Below, piece after piece: positions 1 through 13,083 of a stretch of 64,000 nucleotides of DNA. The first letter of the stretch is position 1; every line of letters starts with the position of its first letter. Source of the stretch: Anthopleura xanthogrammica (taxonomy: Eukaryota > Cnidaria > Anthozoa > Actiniaria > Actiniidae); assembly GCA_964019055.1 (NCBI GenBank), contig OZ025207.1, positions 16,023,357 through 16,087,356 on the forward strand, given 5' to 3'. The notes below the pieces were generated by a model that ran no database searches, was not told where the DNA came from, and worked only from the letters and a program-made list of their open reading frames with translations. Made by a program: the position numbers and the translations under genes.

Positions 1-91
1 TTTTTCGCTTTATTTTATAGGTTTTTGTGAGCAGTTGGACCCGGAAATACGTCACAACTTAACACCTCTATGATGATGTTTTGCACTATTC

Positions 92-246
92 TCGGGGTGC
101 AACTACGTGACTCAAAATCCCTTGAGATATAAATAACAATTGAACAGCCGTCATCTTGGTTGGTATAACAAGAGAATTTTAATGACGAATGCTTTGTATA
201 GTGAACCAACATGGCGGCTGGTGACGTAACATGCACCGCAAGAATA
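92..246. repeat. MITE-like element, copy 1
   Basis: The ends form an imperfect inverted repeat (CTATTCTCGGGGTGC on the left, GCACCGCAAGAATA on the right). A second copy with the same interior order lies at 35228-35402, including the motifs 'gactcaaaat', 'ataaataacaat' and 'gaatgctttgt'. Seen directly as two dispersed copies. The transposon class is not assigned. Confidence 0.6.
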
Positions 247-458
247 ACGCATTTATTATTGATTGCCAATAAAATGACGAAAGTCTAATAAGAAAATCCC
301 TTCAGGCGGAGCGATTCAGTTCAAACTTTCGACCATTTCACAAAATTCTAGATCAAAATGATAGAAAGTCGAGGGATACCTTACTACCTAAACGATACAG
401 CACAACCTTCCACCACTCCCCCAATACAGTCAGAGTCCCAATCTGTGGGTACTAACAA

Positions 459-732
459 TAGACCTCTCTACCGATACGGCGGCCATCTTGAATTCTATCG
501 TTTTAAGTAACACATTATGGGATGCCGAGGGGGCAATTATTGAAAAAATTATAGTATGCACAGCTGTCAGGGTGTCTTTTTATGTAATTTAACGTTATCC
601 AATGAGAAACACATCTAAAAACCAATTGAATTTGCTGGTAGTTGCCGCCACTCGATGCCTTATAAATGTTTCTACGTTTGCCCCTTGGCGTCCCATAATT
701 TAAGATAGCTACCGTATTAGTAAAAAGGTCTA
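459..732. repeat. TA-flanked MITE, copy 1
   Basis: Terminal inverted repeats of about 50 bp start TAGACC and end GGTCTA, with the motif 'ggccatcttgaatt' near the left end. A second copy, about 300 bp long, lies at 46561-46869. The TA ends fit a Tc1/mariner-type non-autonomous element, but that class is inferred from the ends only. Confidence 0.7.
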
Positions 733-2476
733 TTGCTATGCATGGAAAATTCAAATTATCAAAAGGTCTTTCCATAAAGGAATTATTTACCTTCGTCGAA
801 ATACGACGCAAATTTTAAGCAATTTTTTAACCTTATTAGTTACCTAGATATTCTTTTTTTAAGAAAAATAAAGAATAAAACATTAATAAATAAATCTAAG
901 TGAATTAATCATTAATTAATTGATTAATTGATAATTAATAGATTTATACGGATTAATAGCTGAGCAGCCTAATGTTACTTGCAAAAATATATAACCTAAT
1001 TTATAAGAGTTACTTTATCCATTAATTTTTAGGATTTTATCAATCTTATTTTAGCGTTACTTTAAAAGTAAAAACAAGTCAATTTTCAATCTGCTTGGAT
1101 CTAATGCTTTCCTCTTCCACACGTGATATTTTTGATAAGATTTTTCAAAAATCTTAAGATCTTTTTCTCGAGCTGTCGGATCAAAGTATTTTTTCAGAAA
1201 TTTATCTGATAACACTTGATCCGAAAGCAGGTTTTAGGATTCGAGGAAAAAAGACAATTAGGAGTTTTTTGGAACCCACTGCAGTTCTGAGCCGAGTAAA
1301 GTACACGTTATTACAGGTTGGAGTTAGAGCGCTTTTCAGGTTTCTGCGACCTTAACAACTTCGAAACGTCTAAATCTGGGGTTTTGGCTTCCGTCAAACA
1401 AAATCAAACCGCTGGAAATTTGATGTATTGGGGACCCTCCAAAACACGAGAAAATGTGCCCCGTATGGTGTTGGTCGGGCGCATAAACACGAAAAGTGCT
1501 CTTATTCTCAATCTCTCTCTGGCCCCGTTTACACAGACCGAGTTTCATTTGAAGACGGTTTCATGAACATAAAAACCGAGTCGAAAATGACACGGTTACA
1601 GAGCGCCTAGACGAGAACGGTATGACGCATTATCCTCATTTCCAGGCAATCTGTTTTCAAAACATCAGGATTTCATTATATATAATTCACTCGATGCTTT
1701 GCAAACCGACACAAGGCGTAAGCGAGTAGAAAATAACACGGTTTCAAATGAAAACGTGTCCGTGTAAACGTGGCCTCTATCTCTTTTGATTTCCTGGAAA
1801 TAAGTCGTGCTGTATCAAAGAAAATTCATGACTTTTTTAAACAAGTCTCAACAAAAATACTCACGGGGCATTCTAATCGCTATTTTATTCTGTGAGGGCG
1901 ATGTTGAAGAGTTTTTGAGATCCATAGGTGAAGGAATCTGCGGAAAAATAAATATAACGTTATATTAGAATCTAATATTGACTTGTATCAGTTATCAGTT
2001 TATCAGTTTTTGAGTACTAGGGGGACCTGAGGTCTCCAATGCCACAAAACATTTGTCGGTCGCCAACCTGCGATTTTCCTTGCATTTTTGTAGCTTTTCT
2101 TTGCATTGGGATTCCGATTTTTAGGATAAATAATAACCACCAAATCACAAATTTTAACAACCAAAATCTAGACTAAGTTGCTCGCAAAATCTAGACTTAG
2201 TGGCACCACCAAAATCTAGACTTAGTTACCAGCTGTTGAAACGCCTAATTTTAAGCACTGAGACGCCCCGATCATCCCTGAGGTTGTTTTCTTTTTGATA
2301 AAGTTAAAGGTTTTTCTATTTCACGATAATTACTCCTATCACCAATACCATATCTAAAGTAAATTGACCCAACACAATTGTAAGTTTATTGTCGCCTTTT
2401 AGTAGTGTCACACGTTACTGACAGATCGGTAAAACGATGAGTTTAGAAGTTAGTAATCAAATACCATTCTTAAATA

Positions 2477-2645
2477 GTTGAATGAACATAGAGATAACCT
2501 TTAAAGGGAACCTAACCCCTGCAACAATACTTTCAGTATTGATTCTACATGAAGTGAATAGTTGAATGAACATAGAGATAACCTTTAAAGTGAACCTAAC
2601 CCCTGCAACAATACTTTCAGTATTGATTCTAAATGAAGTGAATAT
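2477..2645. repeat. Two-copy tandem duplication, about 84 bp unit
   Basis: The block starting 'agttgaatgaacatagagat' is repeated twice head to tail with a few substitutions. Just upstream, around 2160-2225, a short motif 'aaaatctagacttagt' is also repeated. No gene is seen in 1-3440. Confidence 0.8.
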
Positions 2646-2818
2646 TTGAATGGTGAAATATTTTTTCAATTGAGTGTTGCGTCTTTAAGTTATGAAGGTT
2701 TATACTTCTTATATATTAATGACTGTGACATCCTCGCAGGCTTCATTAAATATACAAACTTTAACAGGTTCACACAAACAATAATTAACAAGCATCATCA
2801 TTATACTCGGCATTGACT

Positions 2819-3245
2819 AAAACATGGACTGGACTGGACTCAAGAAAACATGGACTGGACTGGACTCAAGAAAACATGGACTGGACTGGACTCAAGAAAA
2901 CATGGACTGGACTGGACTCAAGAAAACATGGACTGGACTGGACTCAAGAAAACATGGACTGGACTGGACTCAAAAAAAAAAAAAACTGGACTGGACTCAA
3001 GAAAACATGGACTGGATTGGACTCAAGAAAACATGGACTGGACTGGACTCAAGAAAACATGGACTGGACTGGACTCAAGAAAACATGGACTAGACTGGAC
3101 TCAAGAAAACATGGACTGGACTGGACTCAAGAAAACATGGACTGGACTCAAGAAAACATGGACTGGACTGGACTCAAGAAAACATGGACTGGACTGGACT
3201 CAAGAAAACATGGACTGGACTGGACTCAAGAAAACATGGACTCAG
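2819..3245. repeat. 26-bp minisatellite
   Basis: The unit AACATGGACTGGACTGGACTCAAGAA is tandemly repeated about 16 times, with one A-rich interruption near 2970-2985 and one shortened unit near 3128-3148. Since 26 is not a multiple of 3, all three forward frames stay open through the array and yield spurious WTGLK-rich open frames. It is therefore annotated as a repeat, not a gene. Confidence 0.95.
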
Positions 3246-3318
3246 AAAACATGACTCGTTCGAAAAATGTTATGTTTAGAATGGAGGGGGTGGGGTGGGG
3301 AAACAACTTCAGAGATAT

Positions 3319-3412
3319 GCTTCACTTGTCACACACAAAGGTTTCACGAACCACTGAGATTTATGGAAGAAGCCTCACATTGAAACCTTTGTGTGTGACA
3401 CACAAGTTAAGC
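3319..3412. repeat. Short palindromic element
   Basis: Inverted arms 'gcttcacttgtcacacacaa' and 'ttgtgtgtgacacacaagtt' flank a spacer of about 50 bp. Probably a MITE fragment adjoining the minisatellite. Confidence 0.6.
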
Positions 3413-3440
3413 ATAATGTTGGAAGTGGGCTATTTGTGCC

Positions 3441-3648
3441 AATAGTCCCCTTTACAGTTCCCTGCGCCACCTTGAAAGGTAGCCGTGCCTTAAAATTGAA
3501 GCAAGACGAATGGTGAGTTTGCAATGATTTTCAACACCTTGGACAATTATTCACGTCTCTATCATTGCAAGCTCAACGTTTGTCTCCCTTTGATGCAAAG
3601 GCACGGCTACCTTTTAAGATGGCGCAGGGAACTGTGAAGGGGACTATT
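3441..3648. repeat. MITE family 'AATAGTCCCC', copy 1
   Basis: Long inverted ends of about 50 bp run from AATAGTCCCC, through a GTTCCCTGCGCC and TAGCCGTGCC motif, to the mirrored GGGGACTATT. A diverged copy lies at 36801-37026 inside a TMEM161 intron. This copy abuts the 3' end of the SLC7 gene and supplies sequence next to its last possible splice acceptor. Confidence 0.8.
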
Positions 3649-3747
3649 AACTGAACAGAAGTAAGTGTACAAGGGATTCTGGTAGACGTAGTAAATGATG
3701 ATAAAATGCAAATGGTGTATTTCCAAGGATTCAAATGTACAGTGCAT

Positions 3748-6700
3748 CTACTTACCAACACCATCTCTAAACCCTTGTGGTACCAAATTAGACTTGAAAA
3801 AGAAATAAAATGGTAGTCCAGCCAGGACGATCACTAGAGCAATGAGAGAACCCAGAGGCTTGGCTATTATTGGAGCAATCACCAGGTATGCTGAGGCAAG
3901 GAGCATGAAGATGGGAATAACGATAGGAACCTGAAGATAGATTATACGTGTTATGATGATGTGATAATATAGAGATCTAAAGGGCTGCTAGCTATCACAA
4001 GGTAAGATGAGTCACAGAGCTTGAAGATGGGAATAACGATAGGATCCTTTATATAGTATACATGTATATTCTCATTTCTGCTAGCTATCACAAGGTAAGA
4101 TGAGTTACAGAGCTTGAAGATGGGAATAACGATAGGATCCTTTATATAGTATACATGTATATTCTCATTTCTGCTAGCTATCACAAGGTAAGATGAGTTA
4201 CAGAGCTTGAAGATGGGAATAACGATAGGATCCTTTATATAGTATACATGTATATTCTCATTTCTAGTATTATAGTTTTCTCAGTATTACAGTTTTTTGG
4301 GTGACTTAAACTTTATTGGAATAAGTTCTTTTAGTCCTATGAATTCGAAAGACAAACTTTTTTACATGGTGTTCAAGTTTCCATCTTATTCACTTGTTGT
4401 ATAACTATATTCAACACACCAACGCAGTCCCAAACTAGTAACCACTAGTCATTACCTGTAGATATACTAGTTATACAATGGTTTCGAGTGGCATACCATG
4501 GAATATCCCACAAGTCACTTGTAGTTTCTAGTATATGCACGAGCCTTTAGGTGAGTGTTTATACAAAGAAAATACAAGTGACGAGTGGGATATCCACGGT
4601 ATGCCACGAGAAACCATTGTATAACCATTTTATCCTACACCATAGAAAATACAAATGTGTAGATCCAACACACAGTGCATGATGGGCTGTATTTTCTATG
4701 GTGTGGGATAAATAGTGAATATGTAACTGTTACCTTATAAGGGCGAGGCATGTTAGGTTCTTTGTACCTCAACCACAAGAGTGCTGCGAAGGACCCACCA
4801 TAGAACAGCCAGGCAGCAAAACTGAAGAACCCTACTAAATTCATGAAATTAGATCCTGGAGGAATCAGCATTATAATGGCAATAGTGCTCTGAAAAAAAC
4901 AAAAAAATTAAAATGTTAGTGACACTGGATAACAGAAAGAACTTATTTTTCCTTAGATGCATCTCTTTTACCATATAATTTCAGTCAGACCCAGCTTCAA
5001 GACGACCTACTCAAGCCCTGTAATCAGGGGTACTGGGGAGGGAGGGCTCAGGGTAGATATGGCATTTAGTTTCATGCATACTGTACATGTACTAGTTAGT
5101 CTGCTATATTTTCCAATCTAAGCCACTACACACCCCCCCCCCCCCCACCCCCAAAACCCACTATTTGCTGTCCTTGGTTATCATAGACACATGTTTCTAG
5201 TACTGGCAGTTAGTAAATTAACAACAACCACTTGTTACAAGTGTCCATATGAATTCAGTTCATTCCTTTTGATACTATTTTGTTTTTGTTCATTTGTTAC
5301 TGCAGCGAAAATTGCTGCATTGCAACCTGCTGCTTCAAAACCTTGTTTGGAATTTGGTCTTTTCCGATCCGTCAATCATCTTGGGCTCATGAAAATAAGT
5401 CTTTGAACACGCTCCACTCAGCTTCGAATTTGCCCATAACACATACATAAAATTCTTTTTTTCAAAAATCTAAAATGAATGCAAGAATATTCCAAGGAGT
5501 TGCCACAATGATGAGTTCTTTTCAAGTTAAAAGAAGGCTGATCAATAAGAAATCTTCCATGAGTCAACAAAACTACAATGAATCATTGATGAATCTCAAA
5601 CATTGATCGTTCATGTACCCGATGTAAGCTTACAAAATATTTTGCATTATAGAAGCTAGCTCAAGACATATTTAATTAAATTGCAAATGACTGCATGATT
5701 GCATGATTGCTGAAGTTGAGTGAGCGTGCATAGACTAATTGACAGATTGGAAAGACCAAAATCCAATCAAAGATTTGAAACAGAGGTTCACAATGCAACG
5801 ATTTTTGCTGTAAATCGTTTCTTAATGTTGTTTTGCTCATTGAAGTTACTTGGAATAACAGTGCTAATTGAAATATTCCAGAAATATTGCAGAAAATTTT
5901 CTATTGTTCTTTGGCCAATCAGAAAAATGACTCTCTAACGACGAGATAGCGGAAAGATGACAATAACATTTTTTGATTAGCACTGTAAGAAAATAAGACC
6001 ATTAAACAGGGTCCATGCAGGCTTCTTGTGAAGACATTCAAGGACATTTCAAGGAGTATTCAAGGACCAAAATGAAAATTTTCAAGGACCACATAACGAT
6101 GGGTGCGATCGGGATTACGAACTTTTAGATGAGGAAAACAGGCGTTTTGGGTTACAAAAACCTTTCTAAATATTTTTCAAGGAGTATTTACGATTTTCGA
6201 GGAATTTTTTCTTTTTTCAAGGAGTTTCAAGTGCCCTTGAAATGAGTTTTCAAATTCCAGCACTTTTCAAGGAGTTCAAGGACCTGTACGAACCCTGATT
6301 AAATTAATTGAAAAATATTTCCCTACCAGGGCTCAAAATAATGGCCAGTCTTACGCTGGTCAAGAAGTGAGGCATATGATATTTTATCTTATTTTTTTTC
6401 AAATATTACCGATCAACCTGTCTGTCCAAAACTGTATTTGACCAGCCAAGTAAAAAATTTGGCTGGACATTTGCCATTGACCGGCCATTATTTTGAGCCC
6501 TGCCTACAGATGATCAATTTGTGACTTTTATTCTTACAGTTAGTAGCATAGATGGTAGAGGGGTGAATCGCTTCACTTGAATCATAGCCAGTATGGATGG
6601 CAATAACCCATCTCTTGCTGCAACATACGTCAACCTGGTGCATGAAAAGAAACAATTCTTAAACATCATATCATAAAAATGTGAGAACAATTTTGAATGT

Positions 6701-9700
6701 CATCTTTCCTTTGCATTTTACAATGCCTTCATTCACCATTTTCCATATGCATCAGTTCACTGGTCACAGACAAAGCATTCAATCAAGGTAGTTTCAAAGG
6801 ATTATTCAAATTTGAACCTTGCAGCCTCAACTGAATGCTTTGTGTTTGACCAATGAACTGATGTACGGAAAGTGGTAAATTTGCTCACAATTCCAACAAA
6901 AGTATTTAGCATCAGATTGGAGTAGAGTTTCTTAGAGTCTCTCCCCTGATTTGAGGGTTTTTCTCTAGCTTTCCTTCCTCCACCAAACCAATCATGTCAA
7001 TTCCAAATAATGACCTGTGAATTAGATGGACCCTGGAACCTGACTTTGATCAGCCCAAAGGACGTTCAGAGTTCAATAACAATGAGATTTTCACAAGAAA
7101 GGATTTTAACATTATACCTTCCACTGGTGAAAGCTACTCCATTTACTGTACCAAAGGTTGATGCTGCCACAAACAATGGAATGATCCAGTTGACAGGACC
7201 AAGGTAAACATTACCAATGCTCTGAGGAGGAAGATGATAGTGAAAGTCAATTTTGATCTGATCTGTGATCTGTGGTCAGACTTTGGTCCTGTAGAGGTAA
7301 CCTAGAGTGCCTGTCCAAGCTTTCAAAACAACCAGACTGAGCTCTATACGACTATTTCAAAAAAAGTTCACTTGGTAAAGGTTGGGTTGCTTGTTGCATG
7401 TTGCATACCAACCTTGAAATGCACATGGGTGATGTGAATCTAATCAGCGAAAGGTCACAATGATAATGCAGGTTTATCTAGTATATTTTTTCTGTGCGAA
7501 CATTATTTACATATGAAATATAATACATTTCAAACTGGGCAAGCAACATGCAACAAATTACCCTTCACCCATTTTGGTTTTTTTTAAATAGCTGTATTTT
7601 TGCAATTTAATTTTAATGCAGCAACATAGAATATATTTGCAAAGTATGCAGTTTTCTTTCATTATGGCACAAAAGATGCTAATGATCACGAACAACAGCT
7701 GTCCATTTGATAAAGAGTGCCAGCTTAATAATTGCTCCTGTTAATAGTTATCATTGTATTTGCCGAAGGAGAAAACTTTTATTGTTTTGACCCAAGACAT
7801 TGGGCTATTAAACTCATCCATAAGACAACTAGAAGTAAATGTCTTACCACTGCAACAGCCTCTGAAGCAAGAATTCCTGAACCACCCAGCACAGTAATGT
7901 AGGCAACATTGACAATCAAATAACATACAGTTACCAGGCTGATACCAATAATAATGGCACGTGGCATGTCCCTATATTGATTAAACAACAAATACGATAA
8001 TCAATTCTGATACATGTACAAAAATATTAATGTAACAATTTATAAAACGAGTAAATAAAATCATTGTATTGTATTGTATTGTCATTGGTGCTTAAGCAAG
8101 GATGGCATAGCAGTGAGAGCACTTGGCTGACCCAGTTGTTCCATGGTTGGCAAAAAAATAATGCATAATATGGTTTGGTGTAGATTGTTCTGCTGTTTAA
8201 ACACCAGATTTAATTCTATAATTAACTTTGATTCACATTACCTGGATGGATTTTTCATTTCTTCAGTACAATAATTAAGTGAATTCCTAAAAAATAATAT
8301 AACAAGAGGATAAAGATCTAAATACTAAAGTTGTATTCAATTAATTGCTACCCCTGATTAAGAATCACATATGAGAGCAAAAATATTAAAGAGCTGAGTG
8401 AGAACACCCTCAAATATGCGCGCACTGCATTCATTCACAACAATGTGGCACATCATTGAAGCATCATCAGACTGAGACAATGAATGGCAATTATTAAATC
8501 ATGTTTATCATTCAAATTATTTTTTCTATCATTTTGATTGGCCGAGAGAACTGCAAATAACTGCCTACAAATAACAGTCTGCTCATGCACATTACAATGC
8601 AAAGCCATTTTGCTGCAAATAACGGTCTGCTTATGCACAGTAACATTGCATTTGACAATGGCTCGCTTCCCTGAACTGAAAAAAACAATGAAAAGACTTC
8701 TTCATTGTTTGACTTGTGCTCACTGCCCGTCAAATATTAGAAAAAATAATTTGAATGATAAAACAATTATTGAACTCGGTTATCGTCAAATATTGATATT
8801 TTGCTCAAGCTCGTCCAATAATTGCTTATTATTGCATTTGGTTGTTGTTATCATTCACAAATGCTAAGATTTTTAAAGAGTGCTGCCTTCAAATAAGAAT
8901 GGTCCCTGAATAAGCACCACCATTGAAACACTAAACATTTTAAGAGCACAGCAGTAATTAATATGGCAAATAAATATGGTATCAGAATTCCTAGACAGGT
9001 ACGCCTTCTTTTGTTTAGTAAAATAACACCAACTTTCTTACTATTCTCATAAAAAATTGAATGAGGAACTAAATTTATAAAGTTCATTCTGATAATGGTA
9101 ATAATAAAATTATGCCATCTGTGTTTTGAGAAAAAATGAATAAATGTAGTTAAAGAACCTTACCATCCATCATATGCCCAGAGTCCAATATAGAAGGCAA
9201 AGCCTATTGTAGCAGGATCAGTCTCTGAACCCTCAAAGGCATTTTTTAAATGTTGAGTTCTCCCTATAATAGAAAATGAATGATTGGATGAATGAATGGA
9301 TCGATAGGTGGATGGATGGATGGATGGATGGATGGGTGGATGGATGGATGGATGGGTGGGTGGGTGGGTAGGTGGATGGATGGATGGATGGATGGATGGG
9401 TGGGTGGGTGGGTGGGTGGGTGGGTGGGTGGATGGATGGATGGATGGATGGATGGATGAATGAATGAATGAATGAGGGATGGATGAATGGTGTGACATCA
9501 TAGTAAAATAAGGCAAGAATTATCATCCCATGAACATTACATTTGCAACACATAAAAAGTATCAACTATCATCATTACCTTGGCATAACTCCACTACTCC
9601 AATAATGACCAACAAGGCAATACAAAGAAGCTTTGCATATGTGAAAATTCTCTGAACCCTTGTTGCCCAGAGCACACTCCAGCAGTTAATTCCTGTAACC

Positions 9701-12700
9701 ACCACTGAAACATAAAAATTAAAAAAGATTGAAAGGTTTGAACATGACATTCCTATCTATTTAATATTATTATATCCCCAGTTAATTTTTCATAACAAGC
9801 ATTGACTGACCTAATGTGGAAAAAAACATCATTCATCCAATAATTTTTTTAATTATTGGACGATTGGCGTCATTCGTCCAATAACTAAAAGATTATTGGA
9901 TGATTGACGTCATCATAGCCGCCAAACAAAGATGGCTTCCCAGGGAAGGTTTGCCAACCTATTTGAAATGCTTTCTAAATGACTGAATTAAATTTACTTT
10001 GAAAATATTTGAATAAATAATAAAACAACTATTGGATTCGGCTATCGTATGATATGAAAATTATGCATACCTCGAAGAGTGATATCCGCCTCAGCCTATG
10101 GCTTCGGCAGATAACACTCTCCTCGTTATGCATAATTTTTCATATCATAGTCAGCCTCATCCAATAATTGCAAAATATGTATAGTAAGTAAAACTAGATG
10201 GACAGTTGCTATGACAACTACTCTAAAACATGTCTTCCCCAGTTAATTAATAGGTTAACTGGAGCTGAAACCATGGCAGTTGCAAGGTATCAAGTTATAT
10301 GATTGTGTAGAAAGCTCTGCTCTCTAAAAATCAAGTGAACAAATTGAAATTGAACCTAAAAATATCTGGAAAATTTAGATGAAAATTGAATATTTGATTA
10401 TTTCAAGTGAATTTGCTTATTTGATAGCGAAACATTAACTACTGTACACCATGTAAAATGGCACAAAAAGAGATACTGTAGCAATCAAGTTTGTGTGAAG
10501 TGCATAACCTAATGTGACATTAAAATACTGCTCTGATAGAACATGCTTTTAATTTTTAATTCATCCTGAAAACTGTTATTATTAAATTGTTAAGAAATAT
10601 TTTAATTGTTATTACTAAAATAATTTTACCAGTCGTTATTAAAATTCTAAAATCACTATTTTTCTGATAAGAATTTAATTCTTCCCTGACAACAACCACC
10701 CACACACTACTATGCTATTCTTAATCTTCTTATTCCAAATACTTTATCCTTACAATGCTTATAAATTGTATAGAAATAACAGACAGCATTGTCCTCCAAA
10801 ACGTAACCTTTAAAGTATATGGCACGGACATGTTTCAGCATGAATCTCACCTATCATTTACATCTGTCATAAATGGTACTCTTTCAGACCAACAGTCTAA
10901 CTTCTATGAAGATCAATTAACTACGGTTCAATTAACAACGCTGTTGAAAACATGTTTCTGCATGAACGGAGAGTGTTGTGTGTTTGTTTTTCTTCAAGCT
11001 TAGAATATCATTATTTTCTAGAAACAAATATAACCATTTATAATTTTTATTCATTTCTTAAATTTGTTTAAAAGGAAACATTCCTTCTTTAAGTTGTTAT
11101 GACAGGCACTTCCTGGAGCCTTAAGATGATGCAAAAATACAAATTCTGTTTTGATAATAAAATCTTAAATCAACAAAATGAGGGTAAACTCTGCTGTACT
11201 TGAGGAGTATTTCTTTTAACAATGAGAGGTCATTAAATATGGACAAAAACCAATAAAAAAAAGAAAACCAAATCAACAAGGACCTATTGATCAGAGCTCT
11301 GTTTTTGGTTTGCTATAAATGGATTGCTAATGAATAAAAAGAGTAATTTCGAACCATTCAAAACGTTTCATTAAAAACCTATGCCATTGAGCCATACATG
11401 CACCAGTTAACAAAAACCAAATAATTACTTTCGATGATAATTTTTCCTTAATGCTTAAAAAATCTGTCATTTTCTTAACACACCAGGAAGTAGTCTTCCC
11501 ACACACGTGTAGCAGGTGATATATATACGTATATATATATCTATATATAGCCGTGGGGAAAATATGATGCAATGTTTTACTATATTGCTTCAGGGGTGCT
11601 TTCCATTCAGTCTAGGTAATTGGAAATCCATTTTTACAGGCTAAAAAAACATTAAATATAATAAATCTTTCAAGTATATCTAATAAAGTAGACCTTAATA
11701 TTTATTAAAAAATGCAGTTTTATCTTAATTTTTTTTCCTTTTTTCAATCAGTCCAGACAGTAAGCTTGAGCTTTTTTTAATGACAAAAATGCCTCTTTTA
11801 AATCCTTTGAAAAACAAGTCTTTACTAAAAACACGTGGCCAAATGTAAATAAAAGGTCTTCCTTTGCCTAGGAACCAGAATAAAAATCTTAATATCGTAA
11901 AGAATTTCTGACTGAAAATTCTCTAACAACAAATTGTTTTTCGTAGTAACTATTGGCGTGTTTTTGAGTCGCTTAAAAATTTGGAAATTATTTAACGAGA
12001 AGCGATTCCCTAAGTGAGTATAGGGCTTAATGACTTCATTGTTCAATTTTCCTTGGATTTTAGGTTAAAAGATTTAAAATAAATGTTTTATTTTGTATTA
12101 CTTATATCAGGAACATATGGTAGAAAAGAACAAAAATATATACGTATCATAAATGGACAACACCTTCACCGACATCATTTAATATTAGGGCTATTTTGTA
12201 TGAAAATTTTAATTAAAGTCAGTGGTCAAAAACTCTTCATATACCTTAAGCCTGATGACAATGAAAATATTGTCGTTCTGAAATTATATATGTGAGAGTT
12301 TTAATAAAAAGCGAACCGAAAGAACAGATCAAAATTAGATTCTTGAATTCTAATTCGATTGAAAAGCGCACGTGTACGAAAGCAACAAGCGTAAATTTAT
12401 TTATTTTTTAGTCTCTTGTGGTTTTTGAAACCACTCCTATTCTCTAGTTTTTGCAAGAATACCATACGTTTTGTCGAAGATCCCCACTGTCAACAAAAAT
12501 ACCAATACACTTATGCTATATAAACCATGAATTAAGCCTTACCTATACAAGAAAGACCCAATAGTTTGACTACAGACTCGGGCGGTTTACATTCTGGGAA
12601 GAACGGCTTCGAAACGTACTCGGCGAAGATGAGTGAAACGATGGCACAGATCGCTGGCCTGTTGATGACGATTCCCGTCCAAGCAAACAAGAAGGCAGGG

Positions 12701-13083
12701 ATAGGACCAAAGGCTTTCATAAGGTACGCATATTCAGCTCCTGATTTAGGAACAGCCGTTCCTAACTCGGTATAACAGAGACTTGCAAGCATCGCTAGGA
12801 CACCACATCCTAACCAAACTATCAGCGAAAGACCGATGGATTTAGAAGTTACAAGAATTCCAGTAGGAGAAACGAAGATCCCAGAACCGATAACTGTTCC
12901 TACGATGAATGAGATCCCACTGAGCAGCGTAACACTTTTCTTTAACTCAATTCTATTATCATCTACCACTGCTTCAGGATCTCCCTCTGCGGCTGGTTGC
13001 TCTTCTTTTGGATTGAGAGGAGCCGAGGCATTATTTTCTTCAGCCCCAGAATTCTCCCCTGATTTATCGTCTTTGTCAGGCAT
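3748..13083 (-). CDS. SLC7-family L-type amino-acid transporter light chain
   Basis: Predicted amino-acid exchanger of the heterodimeric (LAT) type, expected to pair with an SLC3 glycoprotein heavy chain at the plasma membrane. Exons (minus strand): 12543-13083, 9579-9704, 9164-9263, 8242-8286, 7848-7971, 7118-7221, 6538-6634, 4734-4889 and 3756-3930; all junctions are GT-AG and keep frame. The joined protein is about 490 residues, the usual LAT length. Visible hallmarks are GSGIF at residues 66-70 in the first membrane helix, and a Cys at about 165 in FPECKPPE, where LAT proteins form the disulfide to the heavy chain. Others are WAYDGW then TEEMKNP, and WIIP followed by FGTVNG. The start is the MPDKDD methionine at 13083, giving a short acidic cytosolic tail; an upstream in-frame methionine at 13224 is less LAT-like. 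The 3' end is uncertain: translation through the exon-9 donor meets a TAG at 3748-3750, or a further exon may exist. Substrate and subfamily member cannot be fixed by eye. Confidence 0.9.
3985..4263 (-). repeat. Three 93-bp tandem copies derived from SLC7 exon 9
   Basis: Units start at 3985, 4078 and 4171. On the minus strand each contains a recognisable copy of the first part of the adjacent exon at 3756-3930 (PIVIPIF, then SSYLVIAS compared with SAYLVIAP in the real exon) plus about 40 bp of intron-like sequence. The 93-bp period is a multiple of three, and the minus frame is open through all three. The copies lie in the intron just upstream of the real exon in the direction of transcription. 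The true acceptor (TATCTTCAG) is replaced by a weaker ATATAAAG in each copy. Confidence 0.85.
4470..4626. repeat. Palindromic MITE
   Basis: Arms GTTATACAATGGTTTC and GAAACCATTGTATAAC, followed inward by GTGGCATACC and its complement, enclose about 70 bp. A second small palindrome follows at about 4631-4710 (arms CACCATAGAAAATAC and GTATTTTCTATGGTG). Both lie in the last SLC7 intron. Confidence 0.75.
6733..6875. repeat. Palindromic MITE in SLC7 intron
   Basis: Imperfect inverted arms contain CATCAGTTCACTGGTCA and its partner TGACCAATGAACTGATG, with AAAGCATTCA and TGAATGCTTTG further in. Confidence 0.65.
7330..7610. repeat. Dispersed inverted-repeat element, copy 1
   Basis: Starts near 'ctatttcaaaaaaagttcac' and ends near 'ttaaatagctgtattttt', with inner motifs GTTGCATACC, GGGTGATGTGAAT and AGCAACATGCAAC. 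A second copy runs from about 32737 to 33935, interrupted by the element at 32895-33858. This copy therefore shows what the uninterrupted sequence looks like. Confidence 0.65.
9270..9478. repeat. GGAT/GGTG tetranucleotide array
   Basis: About 200 bp of GGAT, GGTG and GAAT tetramers in an SLC7 intron. It generates spurious HPSIHPS open frames on the minus strand. Confidence 0.95.
9830..10165. repeat. Cluster of palindromic sequences in SLC7 intron
   Basis: Contains several inverted pairs: CCAATAATTTTTTTAATTATTGG at 9837-9860, and ATATGAAAATTATGCAT near 10057 against ATGCATAATTTTTCATAT near 10130. It looks like one or two nested MITEs. A related palindromic block lies at about 8490-8860. Confidence 0.5.

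Noticed and set aside
2813..3445. 210-codon open frame with WTGLK repeats
   Set aside because: Translation of a 26-bp minisatellite that is open in all three forward frames; no unique domain.
3951..4184. Separate minus-strand gene with repeated PIVIPIF motifs
   Set aside because: Tandem copies of the neighbouring SLC7 exon and intron, with no start or partner exons of their own.
9160..9565. [18 protein letters not shown] minus-strand open frames
   Set aside because: Product of the GGAT/GGTG array; only the end at 9164-9263 is coding, as an SLC7 exon.
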